Shown here piece by piece: positions 17,803 through 27,611 of a DNA stretch of 64,000 nucleotides. This DNA comes from Calothrix membranacea FACHB-236. GTDB taxonomy: Bacteria > Cyanobacteriota > Cyanobacteriia > Cyanobacteriales > Nostocaceae. The notes under the pieces are model-generated. The model was not told where the DNA came from, ran no database searches, and was given only the letters and a program-made list of their open reading frames with translations. The stretch is from contig NZ_JACJPX010000034.1 of the NCBI RefSeq assembly GCF_014696315.1, positions 1 through 64,000 on the forward strand. Direction: 5' to 3'. How positions within the stretch are numbered: the stretch's first letter is position 1; the number at the start of each line of letters is the position of its first letter. The translations under genes were made by a program, and so were the position numbers.

Positions 17803-18231
17803 CTAATCACCAAGCAATACTCGAATTGCTCTTAAAGCCTGATTACGTTTACCATTACTGATTTTGGCAAACCAATAATGTGACTCTTCATAACTCATTG
17901 CTCTAATTCCTTGAGCAATATTAGCAATGCGCTCCAATTTAGAAAGCGGTTGCAAAGTTTGAAACAGCAACGCTAAATTTATCCCTGATTCTTCATTTAA
18001 AACATAGGGAGTTTGGCGATTATGACTTAACGTTTTGGGGTCGTAATTATTTGCTTTCAAACAATCATAAATTGCTTGTTTTACCTGAATTAAAGCATTG
18101 CCCTTGAGTCGCCCAATCCGTTTTGCGGAAGGACGCTTTTTTTCGCCGGCTTTCTTATAAGCACATTGATACAACTCCAGGGCAAAGTTATTGTTATCTG
18201 TGGGAACTACTCGCAATTGAAACTCTTGCAT
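17803..18231 (-). CDS. small partner protein of the DUF499 ATPase
   Basis: 142 aa, unrecognised. It begins with MQEFQLRVVPTD, a strand-like opening, has a basic middle (KKRPSAKRIGRLKG) and a C-terminal helical half (ERIANIAQGIRAMSYEESHYWFAKI, NQALRAIRVLLGD). Its ATG starts 1 nt after the DUF499 stop codon, so the two are coupled and stoichiometric. Small proteins of this size often sit next to DUF499/DUF1156 genes, and it may be the local substitute for such subunits. It is convergent with the JAB-E1 gene with 5 nt between, leaving no room for a conventional terminator. Confidence 0.65.
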   Translation of the reverse strand: MQEFQLRVVPTDNNNFALELYQCAYKKAGEKKRPSAKRIGRLKGNALIQVKQAIYDCLKANNYDPKTLSHNRQTPYVLNEESGINLALLFQTLQPLSKLERIANIAQGIRAMSYEESHYWFAKISNGKRNQALRAIRVLLGD

Positions 18232-18232
18232 C

Positions 18233-21200
18233 TCAGTACGTTACTTTCGCCGTCAAATTCAGCCTATCAACCGGGTTCCGATTTAGGGCTTGTTTGATAT
18301 TACTGATTTCTGCGCCGTTTGGTTGTACTGGAGATGAAAATTTAAATATTAGCTTCAGGGAGACATCAGCTTTTACATCCGCGCTACTGAGTAAGGTGTT
18401 GACAGGCCCCTGAAAACTCTGAAATCCTTTGTATGGCCCTTGATACTCTAAGCGTGTAAACTGTTCACCTATAGTAACAGTTACCGTTTGGTCAATTTCC
18501 AAAGGCAGCTTCATCAACATCGGGAAAGCTGTCATTAACTTGCGGTAGTCCATCACTTGTGCAACGGAAACTTCCAGGGACTCAATACCTTGAACTCCAT
18601 TGTCTTGGATCAAATCGCCTAGTTCATTAAATACCCTGTCAAGTGTCCCTTCCAAGTCAAATTCTTCCGGTTTGGCTTTAAACAGAGGCGAATCTTCCCA
18701 AGAACCGTTTCCATCTTCCCCTGCGCTTGGTGTGCTGGGCGTTCCAGTACCATAAACTAATATCTTCGCTGGGGTTTCCCTCTCTTCTACTTCACCATTA
18801 CCGTAGTCAGCTACAATTTTGAAAATTGTGGTTTTGGCGATCGCTGCTTCGTACTCATCACTAGGACGAAACTGTCCCTCTGTCAAATTTCCATCCTGAT
18901 AAAGCTGAATTGTCAATGCGCCTGCTGCTTTCCACCGCACCCGCACAGGTTTCAGCGTATCGGTACTAGACATAACTTGGGCATTCAGTTCAATTTCTCG
19001 CGGTTTCGGCGGTTCGAGAATTCCCCGGCGGTAAAGTACCATCCGTTCCGAAAATTCAATGGAGTCAGGCAGGGTAATTTTACCGTCATCGGTTTTAATA
19101 TACAGCTTTTCTCCGACTTTCATATCCCAATTGCCAGTTTGCAAACCCTGGCGGATGCTATCTCGCAGCTTTGAGATTTCAGCATCGAGGAGTATATTCA
19201 AACCCAAGTCCTTGGCGAAAGCTTCTTTTAGTGCTTTGGTTGTCCAATAGGTTAACCCAGATGGCCATACCTTCTGCAAAATGTAAGCTGGGGCGTAAGA
19301 TGGTGCATCATCAGGACGAATTTTTTGACAATCTTTCAGTGCTTTTAAAATCACATCTTGTTGATTATTTTTCCCCTTGACATCACTAGCATCCTGTGCA
19401 GATAAAGGATAGTGCATTAAACCTTTGGGCGCTTTTACAGAGTCATTAGCGGGGTAAAATAAATGGCGATAAGCATTAGTTAAAGATACTCTTACACCTA
19501 AATCCAAAGCACCTTTTTTATCTTTGAGTTGTTTCTGCTGATTTTCTGATAAATCTTGCAAGCGGTTAGGAGAATTAAGAATATTTTGAATCGCCCGAAA
19601 CTCCCTAGCATTGTCAATTGCTCGTTCTAATTCTTGTCTATTAGCGACTAAAAATAACAAGCGATTCCTAAATGTGCGAAACTTACCTGACTCGCCTGTA
19701 TCATTAAAAATTCTCTCTACAATTTGCGGTGGCCCTTCGGTAGTTGCAGAAATAGTAGCTTCGTTAAAGTCAATTAAACACAACGCAATGCTATCCGGCG
19801 CATCATCAACATCTGCGGGTGATTCGGGTGCAGAAACTAGTTTGAAGAATTTATCAGCAAAAATGGTATCGCGGCGATTTCGCAAGTCTTCCTTCGCCTC
19901 GCTAATTCCAACTTGACCTTTTTCTTCCGCAATAATTTTATTAATTGATGGTTCTTCCTTGAAACGAGCCAGAGTTGTCATTGGATCGTTTTCTAAGTAC
20001 CAAGCAACTTCACTCAGTCTTTCTAAAGCGGTATCAACAAAACCAATTTCTAGCCCCGGTGTTAGCAAAGATAAATTTAATTCAGCGCGACGAATACCGG
20101 CGGCTGTACCTTGGTTGATGGAATGTAAAAAAATGGTACGTGCTACCCAGGTAGAAAAGGGAGGTTTACCAGCAGCTTTCCATTCTGCATCTTGTGATTG
20201 GGCGTGTCCTTCTCTCCCAGTTGGGTTATAAATATCTGCTTGAATAGCTATACGCATCAAGGAACGTTCTAAACGGGCAGTTAAATCGCTAGTGATTTCT
20301 TCCTCAACACCTACGGGGATGTGGTGAGAATGAATTAGCGGTATCCAGGCAGTAGTATCTGACCACAGATGACGTATAACTCTAGCAAATAACCGCAAAG
20401 CGCCTCTAGTGCGTTGGAAGTTGGGAATAGAAGCGATTTTTTTAGTTAGCAGGTTAAATAATTCGGGGTGGAAGGGATAACTCTGCTCGATGCTTTCCGC
20501 ATAGCGTGCATCTTTACAACCATCTGGTAAGTTAATACGACTAGCTTTATAACTTTGTAAATATTCTCTAGCAGCAGTAGCAGCAGCATCGGCTTGAATA
20601 CTGCTGAATACCCGTTGTTTGACGATATTGTAAATTTCAATATCGGTGCTAGGTTTGAGGATACGTTCTTGACGGGCTGTGGCAGAAATTGCTTCGCGGA
20701 TTTCTGTGGTTTCTTCACCAAAACTGTCGCTAGAAGAAGCCAGGGTATAGACAAACACTAAGTTATTACAAGCTGCGGCTAAGTCCATTAAGGAGAATAA
20801 AAACGCCACAACTTGTTCTGCTAAGTCACTGTTACCAACTATGGTGGCTTTGGCTGCTCGCAAATATCTGGCGATTTCATCCAAGATAACTACAGTGGGT
20901 TCTCCTTGCATAATCCGTTCTAAAACCACTGTTCCTGGACTAACTCGCTGTTCATCAGAACCTTTAAGTAAGCTGTAGCCGGCTACACCGCTAATTTGAT
21001 AGGCAATTTCTCCCCAAAGGGTGTATGTAGTAACACCAGTATCTGCATGATAAACGCCGTTCACTGGGTCGAGGTCTTGACAGGCGATCGCAGCTGCTTG
21101 AATTGGTCGGTCTGGAATTAAATTCAGGTCAGCAAAACGGTCTAGTCCAGAAATCTCTCGTCCATTTTTGGCAATGTGCCATAAAGCAATTTCGTCGTGG

Positions 21201-21466
21201 GTTTTACCACCACCAAAGCTGGTTTCTAGCCGGATAATCGGAGAACCGACAGCTTCCCCAACCAACCGCCCAAACACTTCAGAAATTAGAGTTTTTAAAC
21301 CGTCAGTAGCAAAAGTATTGGCGAAAAATGCTGTCGGGTCTTGGTAGACTTGGGGCGCTTTCCCTTCAACAACCAGTCGCAACTTGGCGGCGAATAATTC
21401 AGGAGAAAGTTCCCCTGCTAAAATTTCTTCTCTAGGAACGCAGGTTTTAAATACTGAGGGAAGCAT
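18233..21466 (-). CDS. DUF499 P-loop ATPase (defence system)
   Basis: 1077 aa, usual for the family. Walker A is SFGGGKTH (83-90) and Walker B is TVVILDEIARYL (about 191-202), the arrangement of DUF499 ATPases. The N-terminal KTCVPREEILAGEL segment is a family landmark. The C-terminal 250 residues (SPLFKAKPEEFDLEGTLDRVFNELGDL onward) look like the regulatory tail. DUF499 proteins resemble the large BREX-type PglY/BrxC ATPases and are repeatedly found with DUF1156 methyltransferases and SNF2/PLD helicases, as here. Expected role: ATP-dependent sensing or loading on phage DNA. The first gene of its transcription unit, preceded by 316 nt with TTGACAGTT repeats. Confidence 0.88.
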   Translation of the reverse strand: MLPSVFKTCVPREEILAGELSPELFAAKLRLVVEGKAPQVYQDPTAFFANTFATDGLKTLISEVFGRLVGEAVGSPIIRLETSFGGGKTHDEIALWHIAKNGREISGLDRFADLNLIPDRPIQAAAIACQDLDPVNGVYHADTGVTTYTLWGEIAYQISGVAGYSLLKGSDEQRVSPGTVVLERIMQGEPTVVILDEIARYLRAAKATIVGNSDLAEQVVAFLFSLMDLAAACNNLVFVYTLASSSDSFGEETTEIREAISATARQERILKPSTDIEIYNIVKQRVFSSIQADAAATAAREYLQSYKASRINLPDGCKDARYAESIEQSYPFHPELFNLLTKKIASIPNFQRTRGALRLFARVIRHLWSDTTAWIPLIHSHHIPVGVEEEITSDLTARLERSLMRIAIQADIYNPTGREGHAQSQDAEWKAAGKPPFSTWVARTIFLHSINQGTAAGIRRAELNLSLLTPGLEIGFVDTALERLSEVAWYLENDPMTTLARFKEEPSINKIIAEEKGQVGISEAKEDLRNRRDTIFADKFFKLVSAPESPADVDDAPDSIALCLIDFNEATISATTEGPPQIVERIFNDTGESGKFRTFRNRLLFLVANRQELERAIDNAREFRAIQNILNSPNRLQDLSENQQKQLKDKKGALDLGVRVSLTNAYRHLFYPANDSVKAPKGLMHYPLSAQDASDVKGKNNQQDVILKALKDCQKIRPDDAPSYAPAYILQKVWPSGLTYWTTKALKEAFAKDLGLNILLDAEISKLRDSIRQGLQTGNWDMKVGEKLYIKTDDGKITLPDSIEFSERMVLYRRGILEPPKPREIELNAQVMSSTDTLKPVRVRWKAAGALTIQLYQDGNLTEGQFRPSDEYEAAIAKTTIFKIVADYGNGEVEERETPAKILVYGTGTPSTPSAGEDGNGSWEDSPLFKAKPEEFDLEGTLDRVFNELGDLIQDNGVQGIESLEVSVAQVMDYRKLMTAFPMLMKLPLEIDQTVTVTIGEQFTRLEYQGPYKGFQSFQGPVNTLLSSADVKADVSLKLIFKFSSPVQPNGAEISNIKQALNRNPVDRLNLTAKVTY

Positions 21467-21473
21467 AGAAATC

Positions 21474-21530
21474 TATTGACAGTTTGTAGTTGACAGTTAA
21501 AAGTTGACAGTCAACACCAACCGTCAACAA
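21474..21530. repeat. short tandem TTGACAGTT repeats
   Basis: Four degenerate units of TTGACAGTT/TTGACAGTCAAC lie just upstream of the DUF499 gene. The rest of the gene-free stretch 21,467-21,782 shows no gene; a small dyad AACTAACCTGTTTAGTT is present near 21,640. Confidence 0.6.
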
Positions 21531-21782
21531 CTTATTGTCTTTAAATATACGTTCTAGACAACTAGATCGATTCTCTACCGCCTTCTCAGGTTTTGACACT
21601 GATCTACGTCACGCATAACATTAATTGTTTCATTAGTGAACTAACCTGTTTAGTTAAATGTTTTAAGAATTCGCCAACGATTTACTTAAGGGGGTGATAT
21701 AAACTCAACTGAGAGTTATATTGCCAACCCAAAGCACTTGGGTCTCTTGATCTACACCATCTGAGAAAATCTTCTGGACAAA

Positions 21783-23942
21783 TCAACCAATCTCAAAAGT
21801 AATTGAGAGAGTAGCTATATCAGAATTACTAACTGGTGTGGCCACAATACCTCCAGCACGTACATCTCTTAAATCGTCCAGTAAATCGCCAATAACATCA
21901 TCTGCGCTTTTAGATTTACCTCTTAATACCAATAAGCCATGAGCGTGCTTTTGTTCTCTAGCTAAAGCTGACATTGTTCTTACTGAATTCTTTAACGGTT
22001 TACGGCTGATAATAATTAACGCTTCTCCAGTACCTTTGTCAATTGCCCGAAATGGATTACCAACATCAATAGATTGGTTTGCTGCTAATAACATTGATTC
22101 CTCAGCATCATTCCATTCATAAGGAAATACCACAAATAAATCACCACTAGAATCAAATATTAAGATAGCAAAATAGACAGGATTTGATTCGTGATTCGTG
22201 ACTCGAAACTGGAAAGTTTTTTGCAAATTTATCTTATGAGAATATTTTTCTTCTAACACCTCACGATGATTATTGCTGCGTCTTGTGGCAGTTCTTGCTA
22301 TAATTTTATCGGGTTGTTCTACTAAATATATTGCAGCTTCTACATCCAGTGCTGAAGAATTAGTATTGAGGGTTTTCTTAACAATACTAGCTGCCAGCAT
22401 GGACTTTAATTTAGGGTTTAAACGTTCGATTGCATCTTTTACTGTTTCTCCTGTTTTACCAAAAGATTCCGATACTAGTTCTAATCCTTCGGTAAATAAA
22501 CCCAAACTGTTAACATCTGGTAAAGCTGCTATCGATTGCTGCTGTAATTTTTGCCGATAAGCAGCTGTCATGCGACTGAAGATGTATTGCACACCGTTGG
22601 GATATGGTGGTTTTTGATTTTGTGCTGTTATTGGTTGAATGCGATTGATAGCTTTTAGTGCTTCTTTAGCTGCATTTATATCTTGACCTAAGGAAGGATC
22701 TAAACCAATATTTAATTTTAAGTCAGCCGGAACTATGCGAGTTGATTCTTGCAGGAGCATTCCCGCTTGGAGAGAATTTATGCTTCCTTTTTTTATGAGT
22801 TTTGCTTCAGCCACTAAGCCACGGCGGGGAGAAATTAACTCCACCTCTCCTGAGATTTTCCCCTCTTTGCTTAGAATTGAAAAAGTAGCTTTTTCTCTAA
22901 ATGTGTCTAAACTTTCTTTATCTACTCCTCCCAACCATAAAGTAGCCTTTTCACCATCACTTTTAATAATGACTGCATCAATTGGAGGAACTTTATTATT
23001 GATAAAATATACTGGCTGCTTTTGTTCTCCGTCTACTTTAGGAACTTGCTGATAAACTGATTTGAGTACGGGGGTAATTTGAGCGATCACGCTTCCTACA
23101 TTACCTGTCTGTTGCCATAAATATTGTGTTAGCAAGTAAGTAAATGCGCCAGCATAAAAATCATCAAAGTTAGCATCAGCAGCCATTTGATCTCCTTGAG
23201 CAGCAGCTAAAACTACTCCCTTACGAATCTTGTCACGCCGTTTTTTAGCAAGTTCTTCTGCATTAATATTCAGCCGTTTCATCCAACTTTTTTGATAAGC
23301 GATTTCTTCTGGAGAGGCTTTTCTGTCATTGTTAAGTGTAGAGCGAATTAATAAATTGCCCCTTGTTCCACCACCAGAGTAACAACTATCTAGTACCACA
23401 GTGACATTTTCTGTATTCAAAGCAGAAACTAGCAAAAACAGAGTCCGTCCCATAATATCCCTAGCAAGAGGGTCATTGCCAACATCTGCTGTAACTAAAG
23501 TACTATTGTAATCATCATTATTTACCTTAATATTGTCAACTTCAGCTAATCGAGAACCATGACCGGAAAAATGAAAAACTACAACATCACCAGGTTTTGC
23601 TTGTTTAATTAAATGTTCTTCAAAGGCTTTTAAAATATTTTGACGAGTAGGTTGTATATCTTTTGGATAACTCGTTAATCTCAAAATATCTGTAGGTTTA
23701 AACCCAAAGCGATGAATTAAAAGTTCTTGCTGTAAATCTACATCGGTAATGCAGCCATTTAGATTATTATCTTCAAGATTGGGATAATTATTAATTCCTA
23801 CTAATAGTGCTAACTTGCGGGGTGTATCTTGAGCCAAAACTTGAGCATAGCGATTTCCTTTATGCCAAATATCAAGTTGGCTCAATCCCAAAGTAGCTAA
23901 AGTTGAAGTAGAGAATTGTAAAAAATGACGACGTTTGACCAT
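21783..23942 (-). CDS. caspase-family peptidase with Tat-like signal
   Basis: 719 aa. The N-terminus MVKRRHFLQFS followed by a hydrophobic stretch is a twin-arginine-type export signal. The caspase p20 fold starts at KLALLVGINNYP (43-54) with the catalytic pair in FHFSGHGS (H128) and VVLDSCYSGGG (C187). The later 450 residues contain a DUF4384-like beta region (SNPVYFAILIFDSSGDLFVVFPYEWN, then IIISRKPL), frequent in cyanobacterial caspase homologues. It follows the DUF928 gene by 91 nt on the same strand and has no copy of the shared TTTACATAAC element of its own, so it is probably the last gene of the CHAT-CHASE2 operon. Metacaspase-like cleavage after basic residues is the family expectation. 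Confidence 0.9.
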   Translation of the reverse strand: MVKRRHFLQFSTSTLATLGLSQLDIWHKGNRYAQVLAQDTPRKLALLVGINNYPNLEDNNLNGCITDVDLQQELLIHRFGFKPTDILRLTSYPKDIQPTRQNILKAFEEHLIKQAKPGDVVVFHFSGHGSRLAEVDNIKVNNDDYNSTLVTADVGNDPLARDIMGRTLFLLVSALNTENVTVVLDSCYSGGGTRGNLLIRSTLNNDRKASPEEIAYQKSWMKRLNINAEELAKKRRDKIRKGVVLAAAQGDQMAADANFDDFYAGAFTYLLTQYLWQQTGNVGSVIAQITPVLKSVYQQVPKVDGEQKQPVYFINNKVPPIDAVIIKSDGEKATLWLGGVDKESLDTFREKATFSILSKEGKISGEVELISPRRGLVAEAKLIKKGSINSLQAGMLLQESTRIVPADLKLNIGLDPSLGQDINAAKEALKAINRIQPITAQNQKPPYPNGVQYIFSRMTAAYRQKLQQQSIAALPDVNSLGLFTEGLELVSESFGKTGETVKDAIERLNPKLKSMLAASIVKKTLNTNSSALDVEAAIYLVEQPDKIIARTATRRSNNHREVLEEKYSHKINLQKTFQFRVTNHESNPVYFAILIFDSSGDLFVVFPYEWNDAEESMLLAANQSIDVGNPFRAIDKGTGEALIIISRKPLKNSVRTMSALAREQKHAHGLLVLRGKSKSADDVIGDLLDDLRDVRAGGIVATPVSNSDIATLSITFEIG

Positions 23943-24033
23943 AAATATGTTATATTTTCAGTGCTATTTGTTAGATATTTATCAGAGCGCAGTAAGACAC
24001 CTACATGATTTAAATATTTGTCGCTGGGGTATC

Positions 24034-24780
24034 CTAATCCTTGGTTTGGCAATATTCAAAAGATAGGAGTTGCTGCTGAATCTTTTTGAACTCTGGCGAA
24101 GGATTCGTTACTGCAAAGATTTCTCGTAGTGCATCCGACCATAAGTTTTTCTTTACAAATAAATCTACTTTCTCTAATGTAATCGTCTCTGCACTAGCTC
24201 CTTGTTGGTTGAGCCGTGCTTCTATTTGTTTCAATTCATTTGTAATCTCATTACGCTTTTTCTCTTCCATAATTTGAAACGATGGTTGTTCTATCGGGAA
24301 GGGAATATGTAAACGCCAATGGTATAACTGACCAGGTTGTAGTGGTTCACCATCATAAATAATGCTGGTTTGACCTAGTGCAATTTCCCCGTTCCCCTTC
24401 CATAAGTCATTATTACTACCATCTTTAAATAACTGAATTTGCTTGACCGTTCCTTGTTTTATTTTCCATAGGAATAAGGGTTTTAAGCTCCAAATCTCAA
24501 CAGGTATATTGTTTTTTGTACTACTTGATGAACCTGGTTCTACTAGTTTCTGGGGAGCGAGTGCACATATGTCTCCTCTCCCTCCTGCTGGAACTTTTTG
24601 ACGGCGAAATATGGTTAATAAATCACTCAATAATAATGATATATATGTATTATTTGTATTGAGCAGTAAATTTTGAAGATATTGTTTTTTAACCGTGGCT
24701 TCGCTTGGTATTGCTATACATAAATTAGCTATTAATACATTTATTAACACAATAAATCTTAATAATCTGGCTTTATTCAC
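24034..24780 (-). CDS. DUF928 domain protein, exported
   Basis: 248 aa with a GTG start that overlaps the CHAT-CHASE2 stop by 8 nt. Residues 1-28 form a signal peptide (LLRFIVLINVLIANLCIA, then PSEA). The DUF928 hallmark PAGGRGDICAL (about 62-72) is followed by the WSLKPLFLWKI and GEPLQPGQLYHWRL segments that recur in the family. DUF928 is largely restricted to cyanobacteria and its function is not known; it is regularly encoded beside CHASE2, CHAT and DUF1822 proteins. It presumably acts outside the cytoplasm with the CHASE2 sensor domain of its upstream partner. Confidence 0.82.
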   Translation of the reverse strand: MNKARLLRFIVLINVLIANLCIAIPSEATVKKQYLQNLLLNTNNTYISLLLSDLLTIFRRQKVPAGGRGDICALAPQKLVEPGSSSSTKNNIPVEIWSLKPLFLWKIKQGTVKQIQLFKDGSNNDLWKGNGEIALGQTSIIYDGEPLQPGQLYHWRLHIPFPIEQPSFQIMEEKKRNEITNELKQIEARLNQQGASAETITLEKVDLFVKKNLWSDALREIFAVTNPSPEFKKIQQQLLSFEYCQTKD

Positions 24781-27295
24781 GAACGTTTCTCCTTGTTGTA
24801 ATTCGGATGTAATTCCACAAAGTTACTGATGGAAAAAAACAGGGAAGTAAAATCGCTGCGGAGGTGTAAATCTGTAATGAAATTATAAGATAAATAACTA
24901 AAACGCCCCAGAATCTCTTGAATATTTTTGGTTTATTAGGCGAATTTTCTAACATTCTAACAGTAAGTGCTTTTCCTAAAAAAGCACTTAATAAAATTAT
25001 GAAAAAATCTGGTATAGGTACTACTAATCTTTGTTTTAGTAAATGGTGAACCATGTATGCATGGGCTGCACTTCGAGAAAATATCCCTTCACCCCATCCG
25101 TTCCAGAAAGAAATTGCTGAAGGTATAGTTTCATTATCTTCACCCTTACCTTTAATACCAGCTTCTTCATATCCTGCTGGTACTATCATGACTACTTTAT
25201 TCTTCAGGTTATTGGGGATTTTGATTTCTGACTCGCAAGAACCAAGTAACTCACAAGCAGATACACTTTTGTAAATTTGCGTAGGAGGAATTGAAAAATC
25301 CAGAATCGGTTGAAAAAACTGTTGAAAATTAAATAATGGATGTAAGCGTAAGTTTTGCAAAAAATTATATCTTGTATTTTGTGAAATTATAGATTTGATA
25401 ATAGCATCACGAAAATCATTTTGGTTGGACAATTTAGGTTTTGGTAAATTAGGAGGCAATGACTTTTGATGCTGCAAAAAATAAGATAAAGCTAAAAGGT
25501 AACTAAAAGGACAACTATGAGAACAATTGGTATTACTTGGTAATTCAACATACCATTTAGTAATATTTATATCACCTGCTATACTCCAATTCAAGTTAGC
25601 AATATCAGCAGTTACAGTTTCTTTACTATTTTCAATTAAGCTGGTTTCATCTTGAGGATATAAAGCACCGAATACAAACCAGCTTTCTTGTGATACAGCA
25701 GCACGAATGGCTTGATTGAGTTTTTTGGATTTCTGTTTCTGCTGCTCACCTTGATCTAAAATATAATCGACACCAATTAGTTTAGAGTTTGCCTGAGAAA
25801 GTTTTTGAATTATATTTGCTAAATAACCATAATCTAATGGGTAAGGCTGTTTAATTTTATCTTGATTAATAGACTTATTATCAATTTTAACTAAAAATAA
25901 AGGAGACTCATCCTTTGGAATTTGATAGGTAAATTGGCGATAAAAAGCTTGCAGCCAAATCCGCTTATCTAACAAAAAATCTTGAACATTAGGTAATAAA
26001 CTAATAAGTAAAAGCAATAATAACCAACTCTCATTTTTAGGTTTTGGTAACCACTTTTTAATGGAATTCCAAAACCCAAAAGATTTCAAGCGAAATAGTT
26101 CTGCATCTGGATGACGATATAGTGAAGGGACAAGATAAGCGGAAGGGTAAGAAAAACGCGTTACTTGTTGTTTGAGGTATTGACAAGCATCTAACAAAGC
26201 CTGATGGACATCTTTGTATCCAACCAAACTCCGAAGAAACTGCACTAAAAATTTTCGTGCGACTTGATTGTGTATTGGTTCTCGCATCACTACTACCTGG
26301 CTCAAACCCAGGTTAATCAGCGATTCAGCAATATTTATGCCACTACAAGAATTGAAAATTGCAAACTGAAGTCCTCTAGTTTGTGCTTTTTTGAGTACTT
26401 CTTCAATATCTTGAATGGCTAGAGAAACATTGGGTGCAACTCCTAATTCTCCACCAGTTAAAATAGTTTCATTACTGTGTCCAGCAAAAAACAAAATATC
26501 CCAACCACGTTCGTCATTAATTGCATGAAATATTTGAGTTTTTAATTCTGTTGCATTTTCTGGATTTAGTACTTTAGTTGTTTTTGTATTCCAGCCAACA
26601 AACTCCACTTCTGCTATTGACTTAAGCGATTCGACTTCTTGCTGATCAGCTTCAAAATTTAAACTTGTATCATAACCAATGATGGCCAAAATTCTGGCTT
26701 TACGTTGCAGAGGACGGACTGGTTGATTACGAATGGTAGCTGGGGTACGATAAATTTGTATTTTTTCTGGGATACCTAAATCTGTACCAATTTCCCAAGT
26801 TTCCCAAGGTAATCGTGCTATTTCTATAGGGTTACAAGTTAAAAAAACCTCAACTGACTGTTGCTCATCGGAGAGTTTTCTAGCAGCATTAGCAATTTCA
26901 CGGCGAATATTTACCAAATCAGGACTCAGTAACCAGCGATGAAATTCATCTAACAATTGAGCTTCTGCATCTTTAAGTTGTTTGTTGCGGTCAACAGTAA
27001 TTTTACCAACGCCACTGATTACTTTTCTACCGCGCAGATTTTTATTGATTACTTTCCATCCACGCAAGTGGATATTGGTTAATTCTTGCTTTTGCAAATG
27101 ATTGATGGTCTTGCGTCCGCGTAGATGTTGATAGTAATCTAAATAAGCTTTCTGCCAATCTTCATAATTTTGAGTTAAGGATAAAGGATAATCAACTTGC
27201 TCAGTAATCTTCTGTCCTTGTCCTTGTAATTCAAATTGGCACACTGACTGGATGCGAGTCACTGTCAGATAAAAAAATGTTCGCGTTGTCGTCAT
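24773..27295 (-). CDS. CHAT-CHASE2 membrane protein
   Basis: 840 aa. The N-terminal half is a CHAT (caspase-fold) domain: LACNPIE-like opening, IARLPWETWEIG, then the catalytic pair in FFAGHSN (H273) and FNSCSG (C317). A transmembrane helix lies at about 423-440, a CHASE2 sensor domain at about 460-745 (LFLVKIDNKSI, IGVDYILDQG), and two C-terminal membrane helices at about 765-830. Topology suggests the sensor is extracytoplasmic and CHAT cytoplasmic. Three repeats of LRG-R/W-K-T/V-I lie at residues 58-95. It is the first gene of an operon with DUF928 and probably the caspase, and has the shared element at 27,446-27,478 upstream. A stimulus-gated protease is the working idea. Confidence 0.9.
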   Translation of the reverse strand: MTTTRTFFYLTVTRIQSVCQFELQGQGQKITEQVDYPLSLTQNYEDWQKAYLDYYQHLRGRKTINHLQKQELTNIHLRGWKVINKNLRGRKVISGVGKITVDRNKQLKDAEAQLLDEFHRWLLSPDLVNIRREIANAARKLSDEQQSVEVFLTCNPIEIARLPWETWEIGTDLGIPEKIQIYRTPATIRNQPVRPLQRKARILAIIGYDTSLNFEADQQEVESLKSIAEVEFVGWNTKTTKVLNPENATELKTQIFHAINDERGWDILFFAGHSNETILTGGELGVAPNVSLAIQDIEEVLKKAQTRGLQFAIFNSCSGINIAESLINLGLSQVVVMREPIHNQVARKFLVQFLRSLVGYKDVHQALLDACQYLKQQVTRFSYPSAYLVPSLYRHPDAELFRLKSFGFWNSIKKWLPKPKNESWLLLLLLISLLPNVQDFLLDKRIWLQAFYRQFTYQIPKDESPLFLVKIDNKSINQDKIKQPYPLDYGYLANIIQKLSQANSKLIGVDYILDQGEQQKQKSKKLNQAIRAAVSQESWFVFGALYPQDETSLIENSKETVTADIANLNWSIAGDINITKWYVELPSNTNCSHSCPFSYLLALSYFLQHQKSLPPNLPKPKLSNQNDFRDAIIKSIISQNTRYNFLQNLRLHPLFNFQQFFQPILDFSIPPTQIYKSVSACELLGSCESEIKIPNNLKNKVVMIVPAGYEEAGIKGKGEDNETIPSAISFWNGWGEGIFSRSAAHAYMVHHLLKQRLVVPIPDFFIILLSAFLGKALTVRMLENSPNKPKIFKRFWGVLVIYLIISLQIYTSAAILLPCFFPSVTLWNYIRITTRRNVRE

Positions 27296-27445
27296 AATAT
27301 TTGATTTCTGAGATTTTATCTAGAACTACTCCCAATACCAGCATTCCTAACCCAATTACTCCTAATCAATGCAGAGCAGATAACAACTACAGTCCATCAG
27401 TGCATTTAGCTAATATGATGACGAGATAGATTATCTACTCAAACT

Positions 27446-27478
27446 CACATATCTCTCAGGAGAGGGAGGATATGTAGA
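27446..27478 (-). promoter_or_regulatory. shared bipartite element, copy E (CHAT-CHASE2)
   Basis: Read on the minus strand: TCTACATATC, 15 nt, GATATGTG, preceded by TTCCGTAAAT. The spacing is the same as in copies A-D and the element ends 150 nt before the CHAT-CHASE2 start codon. Three mismatches to the consensus make it the most divergent copy. The rest of the gene-free stretch 27,296-27,611 shows no gene. Confidence 0.7.
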
Positions 27479-27611
27479 AATTTACGGAAGAATAATGATT
27501 TTGGAAGCTCTATTTTAATTTTTCTTAATAATTAATGCTAAAAAAGCTGGTAATTATCTAGCAAATATCAATTTGGCTAACATTAGTGTGCGATCGCTGT
27601 CTCAAATTTTG

